A stretch of DNA of 64,000 nt, taken from positions 124,001-188,000 of the forward strand of contig DASRIC010000002.1 of the NCBI GenBank assembly GCA_035650215.1. Direction: 5' to 3'. Positions within the stretch are counted from its first letter, which is position 1. Each line of letters starts with the position of its first letter. The stretch is from JACVRW01 sp035650215 (GTDB lineage Bacteria; Actinomycetota; Thermoleophilia; Solirubrobacterales; Thermoleophilaceae). The translations under genes and the position numbers were made by a program. The notes under the pieces are model-generated. The model made no database searches, was not told the origin of the DNA, and worked only from the letters and a program-made list of their open reading frames with translations. Below are positions 19,498-27,312 of the stretch, in pieces.

Positions 19498-19563
19498 GGC
19501 GTGCCTCCCTCGTTGGCCTGGACTCGGATTGCCCCGGGCAGGCCCCGGGAAAACTCCGGATGC
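19498..19563. promoter_or_regulatory. 66-bp divergent control region between lctP and lutA
   Basis: This spacer must hold both promoters. It contains GCCCCGGGCAGGCCCCGGGA and, near lutA, an A-rich GGAAAACTCC with AAAACT 9 bp before the lutA GTG. On the - strand a strong GAGGGAGGC site precedes lctP. No LutR or GlcC-type regulator gene is adjacent. Confidence 0.5.
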
Positions 19564-20259
19564 GTGCGCTTAGCTCTGTTTGTCACCTGTCTGGGCGACA
19601 CGCTCTTTCCGGCGGTCGGCCGGGCGGTCGTCGTGCTCCTCGAGCGCCTTGGCCACGAGGTCGAGTTCCCGGAGGAGCAGACCTGCTGCGGGCAGATGCA
19701 CCTGAACGCGGGCTACGCTGAGGAGGGGCGCGCGCTGGCCGAGCGGCTCGGCCGCGTGTTCGGTGGCTACGACGCCGTGGTATGCCCCTCAGCTTCCTGT
19801 GCCGGGATGGTCAGGGACGAGCTCGGGGCCGACGGCCCGCCGGTGCACGAGCTGAGCGAGCTCTTGCTCGATGTCCTCGGTCAGGAGGACGTGGGCGCGT
19901 ACTACCCGCACCGCGTGACCTACCACCCGACCTGCCACTCGCTGCGCGCGCTGGAGCTTGGCGGGCGGCCCGAGCGACTGCTCCGTGCGGTGCGCGGCAT
20001 CGACCTCGCCCCGCTGCCGGACGCGCAGGAGTGCTGCGGCTTCGGCGGCACGTTCGCGGTCAAGAACGCGGACGTGTCCACGGCCATGCTGTCGGACAAG
20101 ATGCGGGCGGTGCTCGACACCGGCGCGGAGGTGGTGTGCGCGGTCGACTCCTCCTGCCTGATGCACATCGGTGGCGGCCTCTCGCGCGGTCGCGCGGGGG
20201 TGCGGCCGGTGCACCTCGCGGAGATCCTCGCTTCGACGGAGGACGAGCCGTGGGCCTGA
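19564..20259 (+). CDS. lutA: Lactate utilization protein LutA (LldE)
   Basis: Subunit of the LutABC L-lactate dehydrogenase. The 231 residues carry two cysteine-rich CCG domains: EQTCCGQMHLNAGY near 40 and ECCGFGGTFAVKNADVS near 160, with THPTCHS-like YHPTCHSLRAL between. The start is GTG 19564 (VRLALFVTCLGDTLFP), matching the N-terminus of the family; the long upstream frame crosses lctP and is discarded. The last ten bases overlap the start of lutBC. Confidence 0.93.
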   Translation: MRLALFVTCLGDTLFPAVGRAVVVLLERLGHEVEFPEEQTCCGQMHLNAGYAEEGRALAERLGRVFGGYDAVVCPSASCAGMVRDELGADGPPVHELSELLLDVLGQEDVGAYYPHRVTYHPTCHSLRALELGGRPERLLRAVRGIDLAPLPDAQECCGFGGTFAVKNADVSTAMLSDKMRAVLDTGAEVVCAVDSSCLMHIGGGLSRGRAGVRPVHLAEILASTEDEPWA

Positions 20260-22352
20260 GCTTCCCGGAGGCGGCTCGGCGCTCGCTCGCGAACACCCAG
20301 CTGCGCGCGAACCTGGCCCGCGCCACGACCACGATCCGCGACAAGCGCGCGCGAGTGGTCGGGGAGCTGCCCGATTGGGAGGATCTGCGGGCGGCGGGAG
20401 CGGCGATCAAGGACGAGGCGCTGCTCTCGCTCGACGAGCAGCTGTCGCGGCTCGAGGCCGCCGTGGTCTCCGCCGGCGGCGTGGTGCATTGGGCGAACGA
20501 CGGCGCCGAGGCTTGCGCTGTCGTGGCTCGTGTCGCTCGGTCGCACGGGATCTCGGAGGTCGTGAAGGTCAAGTCGATCGCCACCGACGAGATCGGCCTG
20601 AACGACGCGCTCGCGGCGTCCGGGATCCGCGCCGTCGAGACCGACCTGGCCGAGCTGATCATCCAGCTCCGTGGCGACCGGCAGTCGCACATCCTGGTGC
20701 CGGCGATCCACCTCGGCCGAGCCGAGATCCGCGACCTCTTCCGGCGCGAGCTCGATCGGCCCGACCTCACCGACTCCCCGCCGGAGCTCACCGAGGCGGC
20801 GCGCCTCCATCTGCGGGAAAAGTTCCTCGGCGCGCGCATGGGCGTGAGCGGAGCGAACTTCGCCGTGGCGGAGACCGGCAGCGTCTGCGTGGTCGAGTCC
20901 GAGGGCAACGGACGGATGTGCACGACGCTGCCGGAGGTGCTCGTGACCGTGATGGGGGTCGAGAAGGTGGTGCCCCGCTGGCGCGACCTGGAGGTGTTCC
21001 TCCAGCTGCTGCCGCGCTCGTCCACGGGCGAGCGGATGAACCCCTACACGTCGCTCTGGACGGGCCCCGGCGACCACGATGGTCCGCGCGAGTTCCACCT
21101 GGTGCTGCTCGACAACGGGCGCACCGGTGCGCTCGCCGACGAGGTCGGCCGCCAGGCCCTCCGCTGCATCCGCTGCAGCGCCTGCCTCAACGTCTGCCCG
21201 GTCTACTCGCGGGTCGGCGGGCACGCCTACGAGTCCGTCTATCCCGGCCCGATCGGCGCCATCCTCACGCCGCAGCTGCGTGGCTTCGAGGAGGCCGGCT
21301 CGCTGCCGTACGCGTCCTCGCTGTGCGGCGCCTGCGCCGACGTGTGCCCGGTGAAGATCGAGATTCCCCGGCTGCTCATCCACCTGCGCTCGCGCGAGCG
21401 GGCCGAGGCGGGGCCGCTCGACCCTGAGAAGGTGGCGATGCGCGGCCTCTACCGCGCCTTCTCGTCGAGGCGCGGCTACGAGCGCGCCCAGCGCCTGGCC
21501 CGCTCGCTCAGCCGCCCGCTCGCCCGCGACGGCCGGATCACCCGCGCGCCCGGGCCGCTCGCGGGCTGGACGAGCTCGCGCGACCTGCCGGCCCCGGCGA
21601 AGGAGAGCTTTCGCGACTGGTGGCGGGGAAATCGCCCCCGCGCGAGCACGAGTGCGACGTTAGCCGTAAATAACACTGCAAAAGTCGCGCTTGCGGATGA
21701 TCCCGACCGGCCGAGCCCACCTCCAACCGACCCACGTGCCGCCGTACTCGCACGCATTACCACAGCCCTCGAGAGAGCCCAGCCACCCACCGACCCACCC
21801 CGCGCGTACCGCACCACGGACGACCGCGAGCGCCCGGACACCGTCGACCTGTTCGCCGAGCGCGTGGCCGAGTACAAGGCGACGGTCCATCGCGTTGCGG
21901 AGAACGACATCTCAGCCACCGTGGCGGAGATCTGCCACGCCGAGGCGGCACGCCGGCTCGGCATCCCGCCCGACCTGCCGGCCCCTTGGCGCCCCGACTC
22001 GATCGAGCTGAGCGAGGACGAGGGGCTCTCACCAGCAGAGCTCGACGGCCTCGACGGCGCCCTGACGGCCTGCGCGGTGGCGATCGCCGAGACCGGCACC
22101 TTCGTGCTCGACGGCGGCCCCACCCAGGGCCGCCGCGCGCTCACGCTCGTGCCCGACCTGCACGTGTGCGTCGTTCGCGCCGACGAGGTGGTCGGGATCG
22201 TGCCGGAGGCCGTCGCGCGGCTCGAGCCGGCCGTGCGCGCCGGCCGGGCGCTCACGTTCGTCTCCGGTCCCTCGGCCACCTCCGACATCGAGCTCGACCG
22301 GGTGGAAGGGGTGCACGGGCCGCGCATCCTGCACGTGCTCGTGGTGGGCTGA
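20250..22352 (+). CDS. lutB: LutB-LutC fusion: lactate utilization iron-sulfur protein
   Basis: A 700-residue fusion of two proteins normally encoded separately. Residues 1 to about 465 are LutB. This part has the LUD domain (GVSGANFAVAETGSVCVVES near 200) and two clusters, CIRCSACLNVCP (from Cys306) and CGACADVCP (near 361), and it ends in the LutB-like FRDWWRGN. Residues from about 490 are LutC: DPRAAVLARITTALERAQ, FAERVAEYKATVHRV, and a second LUD core AIAETGTFVLDGGPTQGRRA. The linker (bases about 21650-21800) is unusually AT-rich, with codons such as GTA AAT AAC ACT GCA AAA. The GTG start overlaps lutA. Together with LutA it should form the whole L-lactate oxidising complex from two genes. 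Confidence 0.9.
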   Translation: MGLSFPEAARRSLANTQLRANLARATTTIRDKRARVVGELPDWEDLRAAGAAIKDEALLSLDEQLSRLEAAVVSAGGVVHWANDGAEACAVVARVARSHGISEVVKVKSIATDEIGLNDALAASGIRAVETDLAELIIQLRGDRQSHILVPAIHLGRAEIRDLFRRELDRPDLTDSPPELTEAARLHLREKFLGARMGVSGANFAVAETGSVCVVESEGNGRMCTTLPEVLVTVMGVEKVVPRWRDLEVFLQLLPRSSTGERMNPYTSLWTGPGDHDGPREFHLVLLDNGRTGALADEVGRQALRCIRCSACLNVCPVYSRVGGHAYESVYPGPIGAILTPQLRGFEEAGSLPYASSLCGACADVCPVKIEIPRLLIHLRSRERAEAGPLDPEKVAMRGLYRAFSSRRGYERAQRLARSLSRPLARDGRITRAPGPLAGWTSSRDLPAPAKESFRDWWRGNRPRASTSATLAVNNTAKVALADDPDRPSPPPTDPRAAVLARITTALERAQPPTDPPRAYRTTDDRERPDTVDLFAERVAEYKATVHRVAENDISATVAEICHAEAARRLGIPPDLPAPWRPDSIELSEDEGLSPAELDGLDGALTACAVAIAETGTFVLDGGPTQGRRALTLVPDLHVCVVRADEVVGIVPEAVARLEPAVRAGRALTFVSGPSATSDIELDRVEGVHGPRILHVLVVG

Positions 22353-22356
22353 CGGC

Positions 22357-23262
22357 GTGCGCACCGTGTTCCTCGGCACGTCGGGCTTCGCCGCGACGGT
22401 CCTCGACCGCCTGGCCAGCTCTCCGCACCGGCCCGTGCTCGTGGTCACGCGGCCCGACCGCCCGCGCGGCCGCGGCCGCAAGCTCTCCCCGCCGCCGGTG
22501 GCGGAGACGGCGGGCCTGCTCGGCGTGGAGCTGCTCCAGCCGGAGAACGTGAACGACGAGGCGGCGGGCGCCCGGATCGCCCAAGCCGAGCCGGAGGCCG
22601 TGATCATCTGCGCCTTCGGGGCGCTCATCAGGGAGCCGCTGCTCTCCGCGCACGAGATGCTCAATGTGCACCCCTCGCTGCTGCCGCGCTGGCGCGGGGC
22701 CGCCCCGATCGAACGGGCCATCGACGCCGGTGACGAGGAGACCGGCGTGACGATCATGCGTCCTACGGCGGACTTCGACGCCGGGCCGATCTGCCTCCAG
22801 CGGGCGGAGTCGGTAGGCCCGGACGACGACTACGGGTCGCTCTCCGTGCGGCTGGCCGCGCTCGGCGGGGAGCTGCTCGTGGAGGCGCTCGACCAGCGCC
22901 CGCCCTTCCGCGACCAGCCGGAGGACGGGGTAACGATTGCGCCCAAGATCGAGCCCGACGACCGCCGGCTCGACCCGGCGCGCTCGGCCGACGAGCTCGA
23001 GCGGCGGGTGCGCGCGCTCACCCCTCACATCGGGGCGTACCTGCCGCTGCCGTGGGGAGAGCGCCTCGGCGTGGTGCGGGCCGCGCTCGCGCCTGACGAG
23101 CCGCCGGCCACCGGCGCTCTGGCCGGGCGGGACGGCCGCCTGCTGCTCGGCACCGGCACCGGTGCGCTCGAGCTGCTGGAGGTCCATCCGGCGGGCAAGC
23201 GGGCGATGGAAGCAGGGGCGTGGCTGAGGGGATACGGCGAGCGACTGCGCGCGACCGGGTAG
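22357..23262 (+). CDS. fmt: Methionyl-tRNA formyltransferase
   Basis: Formylates initiator Met-tRNA using 10-formyl-THF. The 301 residues begin at GTG with VRTVFLGTSGFAATVLDRL. The catalytic signature LNVHPSLLPRWRGAAPIERA lies near 103-122 with the Asn-His-Asp triad region, GVTIM and DAGPI follow, and a shorter C-terminal tRNA-binding domain starts near 205. The gene is 4 bp after lutBC and could share its transcript. Its usual partner def is 13 kb away. Confidence 0.94.
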   Translation: MRTVFLGTSGFAATVLDRLASSPHRPVLVVTRPDRPRGRGRKLSPPPVAETAGLLGVELLQPENVNDEAAGARIAQAEPEAVIICAFGALIREPLLSAHEMLNVHPSLLPRWRGAAPIERAIDAGDEETGVTIMRPTADFDAGPICLQRAESVGPDDDYGSLSVRLAALGGELLVEALDQRPPFRDQPEDGVTIAPKIEPDDRRLDPARSADELERRVRALTPHIGAYLPLPWGERLGVVRAALAPDEPPATGALAGRDGRLLLGTGTGALELLEVHPAGKRAMEAGAWLRGYGERLRATG

Positions 23263-23287
23263 CGTGAGGGGTCCGGAGACAGCCTCG

Positions 23288-23524
23288 ATGCCCCTGCCCG
23301 ACACGGAGAGAACCAACCTCGGACCGCAATGCCCCTCGTGCGGCGAGCCCTGGCTGCGCGGCACGAACCTCGCCGGCCGCTACCGCTGCGTGAACTGCCT
23401 GCACCGCTTCGAGCTGCGCTCCGAGTGCCCCAACTGCGGTGCCCATTCCACGATCGCGCGCATGTCGGACACCGCGAACGTGATCTGCCGCAACTGCGGC
23501 GACAGCATGCTCCAGCCAATCTGA
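23288..23524 (+). CDS. Double zinc-ribbon protein, YfgJ-like
   Basis: A 78-residue protein with four CxxC pairs: CPSC (15-18), CVNC (34-37), CPNC (48-51) and CRNC (68-71). These suggest two zinc ribbons of the YfgJ type, whose role is unknown. The ATG is preferred over an upstream GTG (23264) because GGAG lies about 9 bp before it. TAGCGT at 23260-23265 could be a promoter at the end of fmt. The next reading frame begins one base after its stop. Confidence 0.7.
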   Translation: MPLPDTERTNLGPQCPSCGEPWLRGTNLAGRYRCVNCLHRFELRSECPNCGAHSTIARMSDTANVICRNCGDSMLQPI

Positions 23525-23803
23525 ATGGGGGCGCGGATCCGGCCCGAGACCGAGGCCGACCGCGCCGCCGTCAGGCGGGTCGCCGGGCTCGAGCACGCCC
23601 GCACCACGGCCTCCGCGCTCGTGGTGGTGGTGGGGCATCCGGAGTACTACCCGCGCTTCGGCTTCGAGCGCGCCTCGGCGCTCGGCCTCGACTACCCCGG
23701 CGAGCTGCCCGACGAGGCCTGGATGGCGCTGCGGCTGCCCGGCTACGATCCGGCCGCGCGCGGGCTGGTGGCGTACGCGCCGCCGTTCGCCGAGCTGGGC
23801 TGA
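23525..23803 (+). pseudogene. GNAT acetyltransferase with internal deletion
   Basis: A 92-residue frame that joins the two ends of a YhbS-type N-acetyltransferase of about 165 residues. The first 20 residues (IRPETEADRAAVRRV) match the N-terminus of the family, and VVGHPEYYPRFGFERASALGLDYP with the following LVAYAPPFAELG matches the C-terminal third. The middle, which carries the acetyl-CoA-binding R/QxxGxG/A motif and the central sheet, is absent. The deletion is in frame, so a protein may be made, but catalysis is unlikely. The last 61 bases overlap the 3' end of the oppositely oriented molybdopterin gene. Confidence 0.7.
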
Positions 23804-26034
23804 TCCGGCTCGCCGGCGGGCTCCACCTCCACGGGGATCCCGTTCAGCACCGCGTTGCCGGACAGCGGCTCCACGACCGACTCGTCGGCCAGCACGTTGC
23901 TGTTCACCCCGGGGTGGGCCGACGCGACGCTCAGCCGCACCCCTGCCACGCCGTGGCCCCAGCCGTGCGGGATCGAGACGACGCCCGGCATGATCGCGTC
24001 GGTGGTCTCGACCGGCGCCTCGACCGCCCCGGTGGCCGAGCGCACGAGCGCCTGCGCGCCGTCAGCCAGCCCGAGCGCGGCGGCGTCGTCGGGATGGATG
24101 TGAAGCGTGCAGCGCTCCTTGCCCTTCATGAGCGCCGGCAGGTTGTGCATCCAGGAGTTGTTCGAGCGCAGCTGGCGGCGGCCGATCAGCAGCAGGCCGT
24201 TCGGCTCGCGCGCGAGCGCGCCGCGGAGCCGCCCGAGGTCGGCCACGATCTCCTCCGGAGCCAGCTCCACCTTCCCTGTCGGCGTGCGCAGCACGTCCGG
24301 CAGCCGGGGCTCGAGCGGGCCCAGGTCCACGCCGTGCGGGTTGCGCTCGAGCAGCTCGAGCGTGAGGCCGTCCGGGTCGGCGCCGAAACCGTCGCCGTAG
24401 GGGCCCACCCGCAGCATGAAGTCGAGCACGCGCTGAGGCCCGCGGCGCGGTTCGAGCGCCTCGAGCAGCTCGTCCGGATCGCGACCGGTCACGCGCGAGC
24501 CGGCTGTGGCGAGCTCGCGCTGAATCAGCGTCTGGATCACGAGCAGGTCGAGCGCCTCCACGTCCGCGTCGGCGCCCTGGCCGGACACGATCCCCGCCAG
24601 CCGCAGCATCACCTCCCACTCCTCCGGGCCCTCGGCCTCGAAGACCGGGGGTGAGTAGTTGGCCACGTTGCGGCTGGCGAGCTGGTAGAGGGCGAGCGCG
24701 TAGTGCGACTTCTCGAGCGGCTCGGGCGCGGGCAGCACCACGTCGGCGTGCCGGGTGGTCTCGTTCACATAGATGTCGAGCGAGACCATGAAGTCGAGGC
24801 CCTCGACCGCGCGTGCGAGGCGATCGCTGTTGGGCGTCGAGACGAGCGGGTTGCCGGCCATGGTCACCAGCGCCCGCACCCGCCCCTCGCCTGGCGTGTC
24901 CATCTCCTCGGCCAGCGCCGCCGCCGGCAGCTCGCCGTAGGCCTCGGGCAGCGAGCGCACCCGGCTCTGCCAGCGCCCCAACCGCACGCCGCGCCCCTGG
25001 CCGCCCTCGCCGCTCGAGTTCTTCTGCGCGGCGGCGGCCCGCGTGAACATGGCGCCGCCCTCGCGATCGAGGTTGCCGGTGAGCACGTTGAGCACGTCGA
25101 CGAGCCAGGAGGCGAGCGTGCCGAACTCCTGCGTGCAGGTGCCGATGCGGGCGTACACCGCGGCCCGCTCGGCGGCCGCCAGGTCGCGCCCCATGCGCCG
25201 GATCTCGCCGGCGTCGATCCCGCAAGCACTCGCCACCGTCTCGGGAGTGAAGCCGAGCACGACCTCGCGGAGCTCGTCGAGGCCGTTCAGGTGCGGCTCC
25301 AGCTCCGCCGTGCGCTCGAGGCCCTCCTCGACGACCGTGCACGCGATCGCCGCGAGCAGCAGCGCGTCAGTGCCCGGCCGGATGAAGTGGTGCTCGCTCG
25401 CCTCGTCGGCGGTGCGGGTGCGGCGCGGGTCGACCACCACGACCTTGCCGCCGCGCTCGCGGATAGCGCGGATCCGCCCGCGCATGTTGGGGGCCGTGAG
25501 CAGGCTGCCGTTCGAGACGAGCGGGTTGGCGCCGAGCATCAGCAGGTGCTCGCAGCGGTCCACGTCCGGGATGGGGACCGAGAGCATCGTGCCGAACATC
25601 CGCCCGGAGGAGACCTGCTTCGGCATCTGGTCGACCGTCGAGGCGGTGTAGACGTTCTGCGAGCCGAGCGCGCGTAGCCAGGCCGGCCCGTAGAGGAGCG
25701 CCGACAGGTTGTGGGCGTACGGGTTGCCCAGGTAGACCGCCACCGCGTTGCGTCCGTGCTCTTCGAGGATCGGCGGCAGCCGGCGCTCGATCTCCTCGAA
25801 CGCCTCCTCCCAGCTGGCCTCGACCAGCTCGCCGTCGCGGCGGACCAGCGGGGTGGTCAGCCGGTCCGGGTCCTCGTGCAGCTGCTTGACGCCGAACGCC
25901 TTGGGGCAGACGAAGCCGCGGCTGAACACGTCGTCGGCATCGCCGCGGACCGCCACCACCTCGCGTCCCTCGGTCTCGACCTCGAGCCCGCAGGTCGCCT
26001 CGCAGAACGGACAGGTGCGGTAGTGCGTGGCCAT
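23743..26034 (-). CDS. Molybdopterin-dependent oxidoreductase with N-terminal 4Fe-4S cluster
   Basis: A 763-residue member of the DMSO reductase/formate dehydrogenase family. The N-terminal cluster is CPFCEATCG with a fourth Cys at 43 (Cys8, 11, 15, 43), then GFVCPKAFGVKQLHEDPDRL. Later come LMLGANPLVSNG, VVVDPRRTRTADEA and the C-terminal molydopterin-dinucleotide-binding domain (LLLIGRRQLRSNNSWMHNL, IPHGWGH). No Tat signal is present, so it is cytoplasmic. No electron-transfer subunit lies beside it and the substrate is unknown; assimilatory-type or formate-dehydrogenase-like activity are the main options. Start ATG 26034 follows a TACGCT box by 7 bp. Confidence 0.88.
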   Translation of the reverse strand: MATHYRTCPFCEATCGLEVETEGREVVAVRGDADDVFSRGFVCPKAFGVKQLHEDPDRLTTPLVRRDGELVEASWEEAFEEIERRLPPILEEHGRNAVAVYLGNPYAHNLSALLYGPAWLRALGSQNVYTASTVDQMPKQVSSGRMFGTMLSVPIPDVDRCEHLLMLGANPLVSNGSLLTAPNMRGRIRAIRERGGKVVVVDPRRTRTADEASEHHFIRPGTDALLLAAIACTVVEEGLERTAELEPHLNGLDELREVVLGFTPETVASACGIDAGEIRRMGRDLAAAERAAVYARIGTCTQEFGTLASWLVDVLNVLTGNLDREGGAMFTRAAAAQKNSSGEGGQGRGVRLGRWQSRVRSLPEAYGELPAAALAEEMDTPGEGRVRALVTMAGNPLVSTPNSDRLARAVEGLDFMVSLDIYVNETTRHADVVLPAPEPLEKSHYALALYQLASRNVANYSPPVFEAEGPEEWEVMLRLAGIVSGQGADADVEALDLLVIQTLIQRELATAGSRVTGRDPDELLEALEPRRGPQRVLDFMLRVGPYGDGFGADPDGLTLELLERNPHGVDLGPLEPRLPDVLRTPTGKVELAPEEIVADLGRLRGALAREPNGLLLIGRRQLRSNNSWMHNLPALMKGKERCTLHIHPDDAAALGLADGAQALVRSATGAVEAPVETTDAIMPGVVSIPHGWGHGVAGVRLSVASAHPGVNSNVLADESVVEPLSGNAVLNGIPVEVEPAGEPDQPSSANGGAYATSPRAAGS

Positions 26035-26041
26035 GGCGAGC

Positions 26042-26047
26042 AGCGTA
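26042..26047 (-). promoter_or_regulatory. Predicted -10 box TACGCT for the molybdopterin oxidoreductase
   Basis: TACGCT on the - strand, 7 bp before the ATG at 26034. Confidence 0.48.
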
Positions 26048-26053
26048 CCGCCG

Positions 26054-26773
26054 TCAGCCGCTCCTCAGCTCGATCCAGAGCGCACGCGAGGAGGCCACGA
26101 AGCGGCCGTCCGCGTCGTACAGCGCGCAGCCGCCCTCGCGCTTTCGCCCCTCCACCGAGAGCCGCCACGAGAGCAGCGTGTGCGGCTCGCCCACCCGCAC
26201 CGGGCAGCCGACCCGTGCGCTGAACCGGGCGAGCACCATCGGCGGTCCCTCACCGTAGTTGGCCACCGGCGCGCTCGTGGGACAGTCGAGCGCCGCCCAC
26301 ACGCACTCGGGGCGCACCGCGCCCGTGTCGCCCGCCAGGGACTCGTCCGGGGTCCAGGGCGCGCCGAAGAGCCCGTCACGGCCGGGCAGCTCGACCGGGA
26401 ATATGCGCAGCCCGTCGCCCGGACCGCGGCGCGGGCCGCAGACGACGCAGGTGGGAAACGGGTGCTCGGCCGTCCAGGCATCGCTGCCGGCTGCCTCGGC
26501 AGCGGCCACCTCGTCCGCCGGCACCGGCTCGGGCACCTCGAGCAGGTGCTCCGCGGGCCCGCCCTCCGCCACCAGCGCCTCGCCGTCGCGCAGCTCCACC
26601 CGCTCGCCGTCCCGCACCACGCCCAGCGGCCGCCCGAGCGGCGGCGGGCTGCGCAGCGTGACCTCCACCGCCTCGGCCCCCACGAGGCCGGCGACCACCC
26701 CGCAGGTGTAGCCGCCGTTGGCGGAGGCGGGCGGGCCGTTGAAGCGTCCGTCGAGGGTGACGGTCTCAGTCAC
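26054..26773 (-). CDS. Hotdog-like (thioesterase-related) protein, unknown function
   Basis: A 239-residue soluble protein. The N-terminal FNGPPASANGGYTCGVVAGLVG resembles the FxGP..aNGGY start of acyl-CoA thioesterase-like hotdog proteins, and the C-terminal half (ANYGEGPPMVLARFSARVGCPV, LLSWRLSVEGRKREGG) could form a second hotdog repeat. A CVVCGPRR segment near 112 lies between them. The GTG start overlaps the stop of the peroxiredoxin gene by 8 bp, so they are coupled. No catalytic residue can be assigned with confidence. Confidence 0.6.
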   Translation of the reverse strand: MTETVTLDGRFNGPPASANGGYTCGVVAGLVGAEAVEVTLRSPPPLGRPLGVVRDGERVELRDGEALVAEGGPAEHLLEVPEPVPADEVAAAEAAGSDAWTAEHPFPTCVVCGPRRGPGDGLRIFPVELPGRDGLFGAPWTPDESLAGDTGAVRPECVWAALDCPTSAPVANYGEGPPMVLARFSARVGCPVRVGEPHTLLSWRLSVEGRKREGGCALYDADGRFVASSRALWIELRSG

Positions 26774-27239
26774 GCACCGGGCTCGCGGGCAGCTCGGCGA
26801 GGGCCTCGCGCAGGTCGTCGACCGTCTGGAAGTCGAGCCCGAAGAGGTGGTCGTGCCGGTAGCGCACCACGCCCTCCTCGTCGACGATCACCACGGCGCG
26901 CCGGGTGCCGACCACGGGCGCGTGCGCGTTGTAGACCTTGGCCACCTTGCTGCCGCGGTCCGCGAGGAGGGGCACCGTGAGCTGATGCTTGTCGGTGAAG
27001 CCGCGGTGGGAGTCGACGCTGCCCGACGAGATGCCCACGACGGTCGCGTCGAGCGCCCCGAAGGCCTCGGCGTTGTCGCGGTAAGAGCAGAACTGCTTGG
27101 TGCAGACCGCGGTGTTGTCACCCGGGTAGAAGAGCAGGATCACGCGCTCGCCGCGATGCTCCGAGAGCCGGAACGGGCCGTCGGTGCCCTCGAGCTCGAA
27201 GTCCGGCGCGGGGGCGCCCACGTCAGCGTTGTTGGCCAT
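26766..27239 (-). CDS. bcp: Thiol peroxidase of the Bcp/PrxQ family
   Basis: Reduces hydroperoxides using thiols. The 157-residue thioredoxin-fold protein has FYPGDNTAVCTKQFCSYRD, where Cys46 is the peroxidatic cysteine and Cys51, five residues on, the likely resolving cysteine as in PrxQ. VVGISSGSVDSHRGFTDKHQLTVPLLAD follows as usual. The ATG at 27239 comes exactly 6 bp after a TATCCT box, predicting a leaderless mRNA. It is the first gene of a two-gene unit with the hotdog-like protein. Confidence 0.92.
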   Translation of the reverse strand: MANNADVGAPAPDFELEGTDGPFRLSEHRGERVILLFYPGDNTAVCTKQFCSYRDNAEAFGALDATVVGISSGSVDSHRGFTDKHQLTVPLLADRGSKVAKVYNAHAPVVGTRRAVVIVDEEGVVRYRHDHLFGLDFQTVDDLREALAELPASPVRD

Positions 27240-27245
27240 GGGCGG

Positions 27246-27251
27246 AGGATA
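27246..27251 (-). promoter_or_regulatory. Predicted -10 box TATCCT for bcp
   Basis: TATCCT on the - strand, 6 bp before the bcp ATG. It is the closest match in the window to the classic hexamer at this spacing. Confidence 0.55.
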
Positions 27252-27280
27252 CGTAGGAGCGATGCGCCTGGCGCGAGGGG

Positions 27281-27295
27281 CCGGGCTTGGCCCGG
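27281..27295 (-). terminator. GC hairpin after the flippase gene
   Basis: CCGGGC-TTG-GCCCGG stem-loop about 20 bp downstream of the flippase stop on the - strand. No T-run. It probably separates the flippase and bcp units. Confidence 0.38.
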
Positions 27296-27312
27296 ACCGG
27301 AGCGATGCGTTC

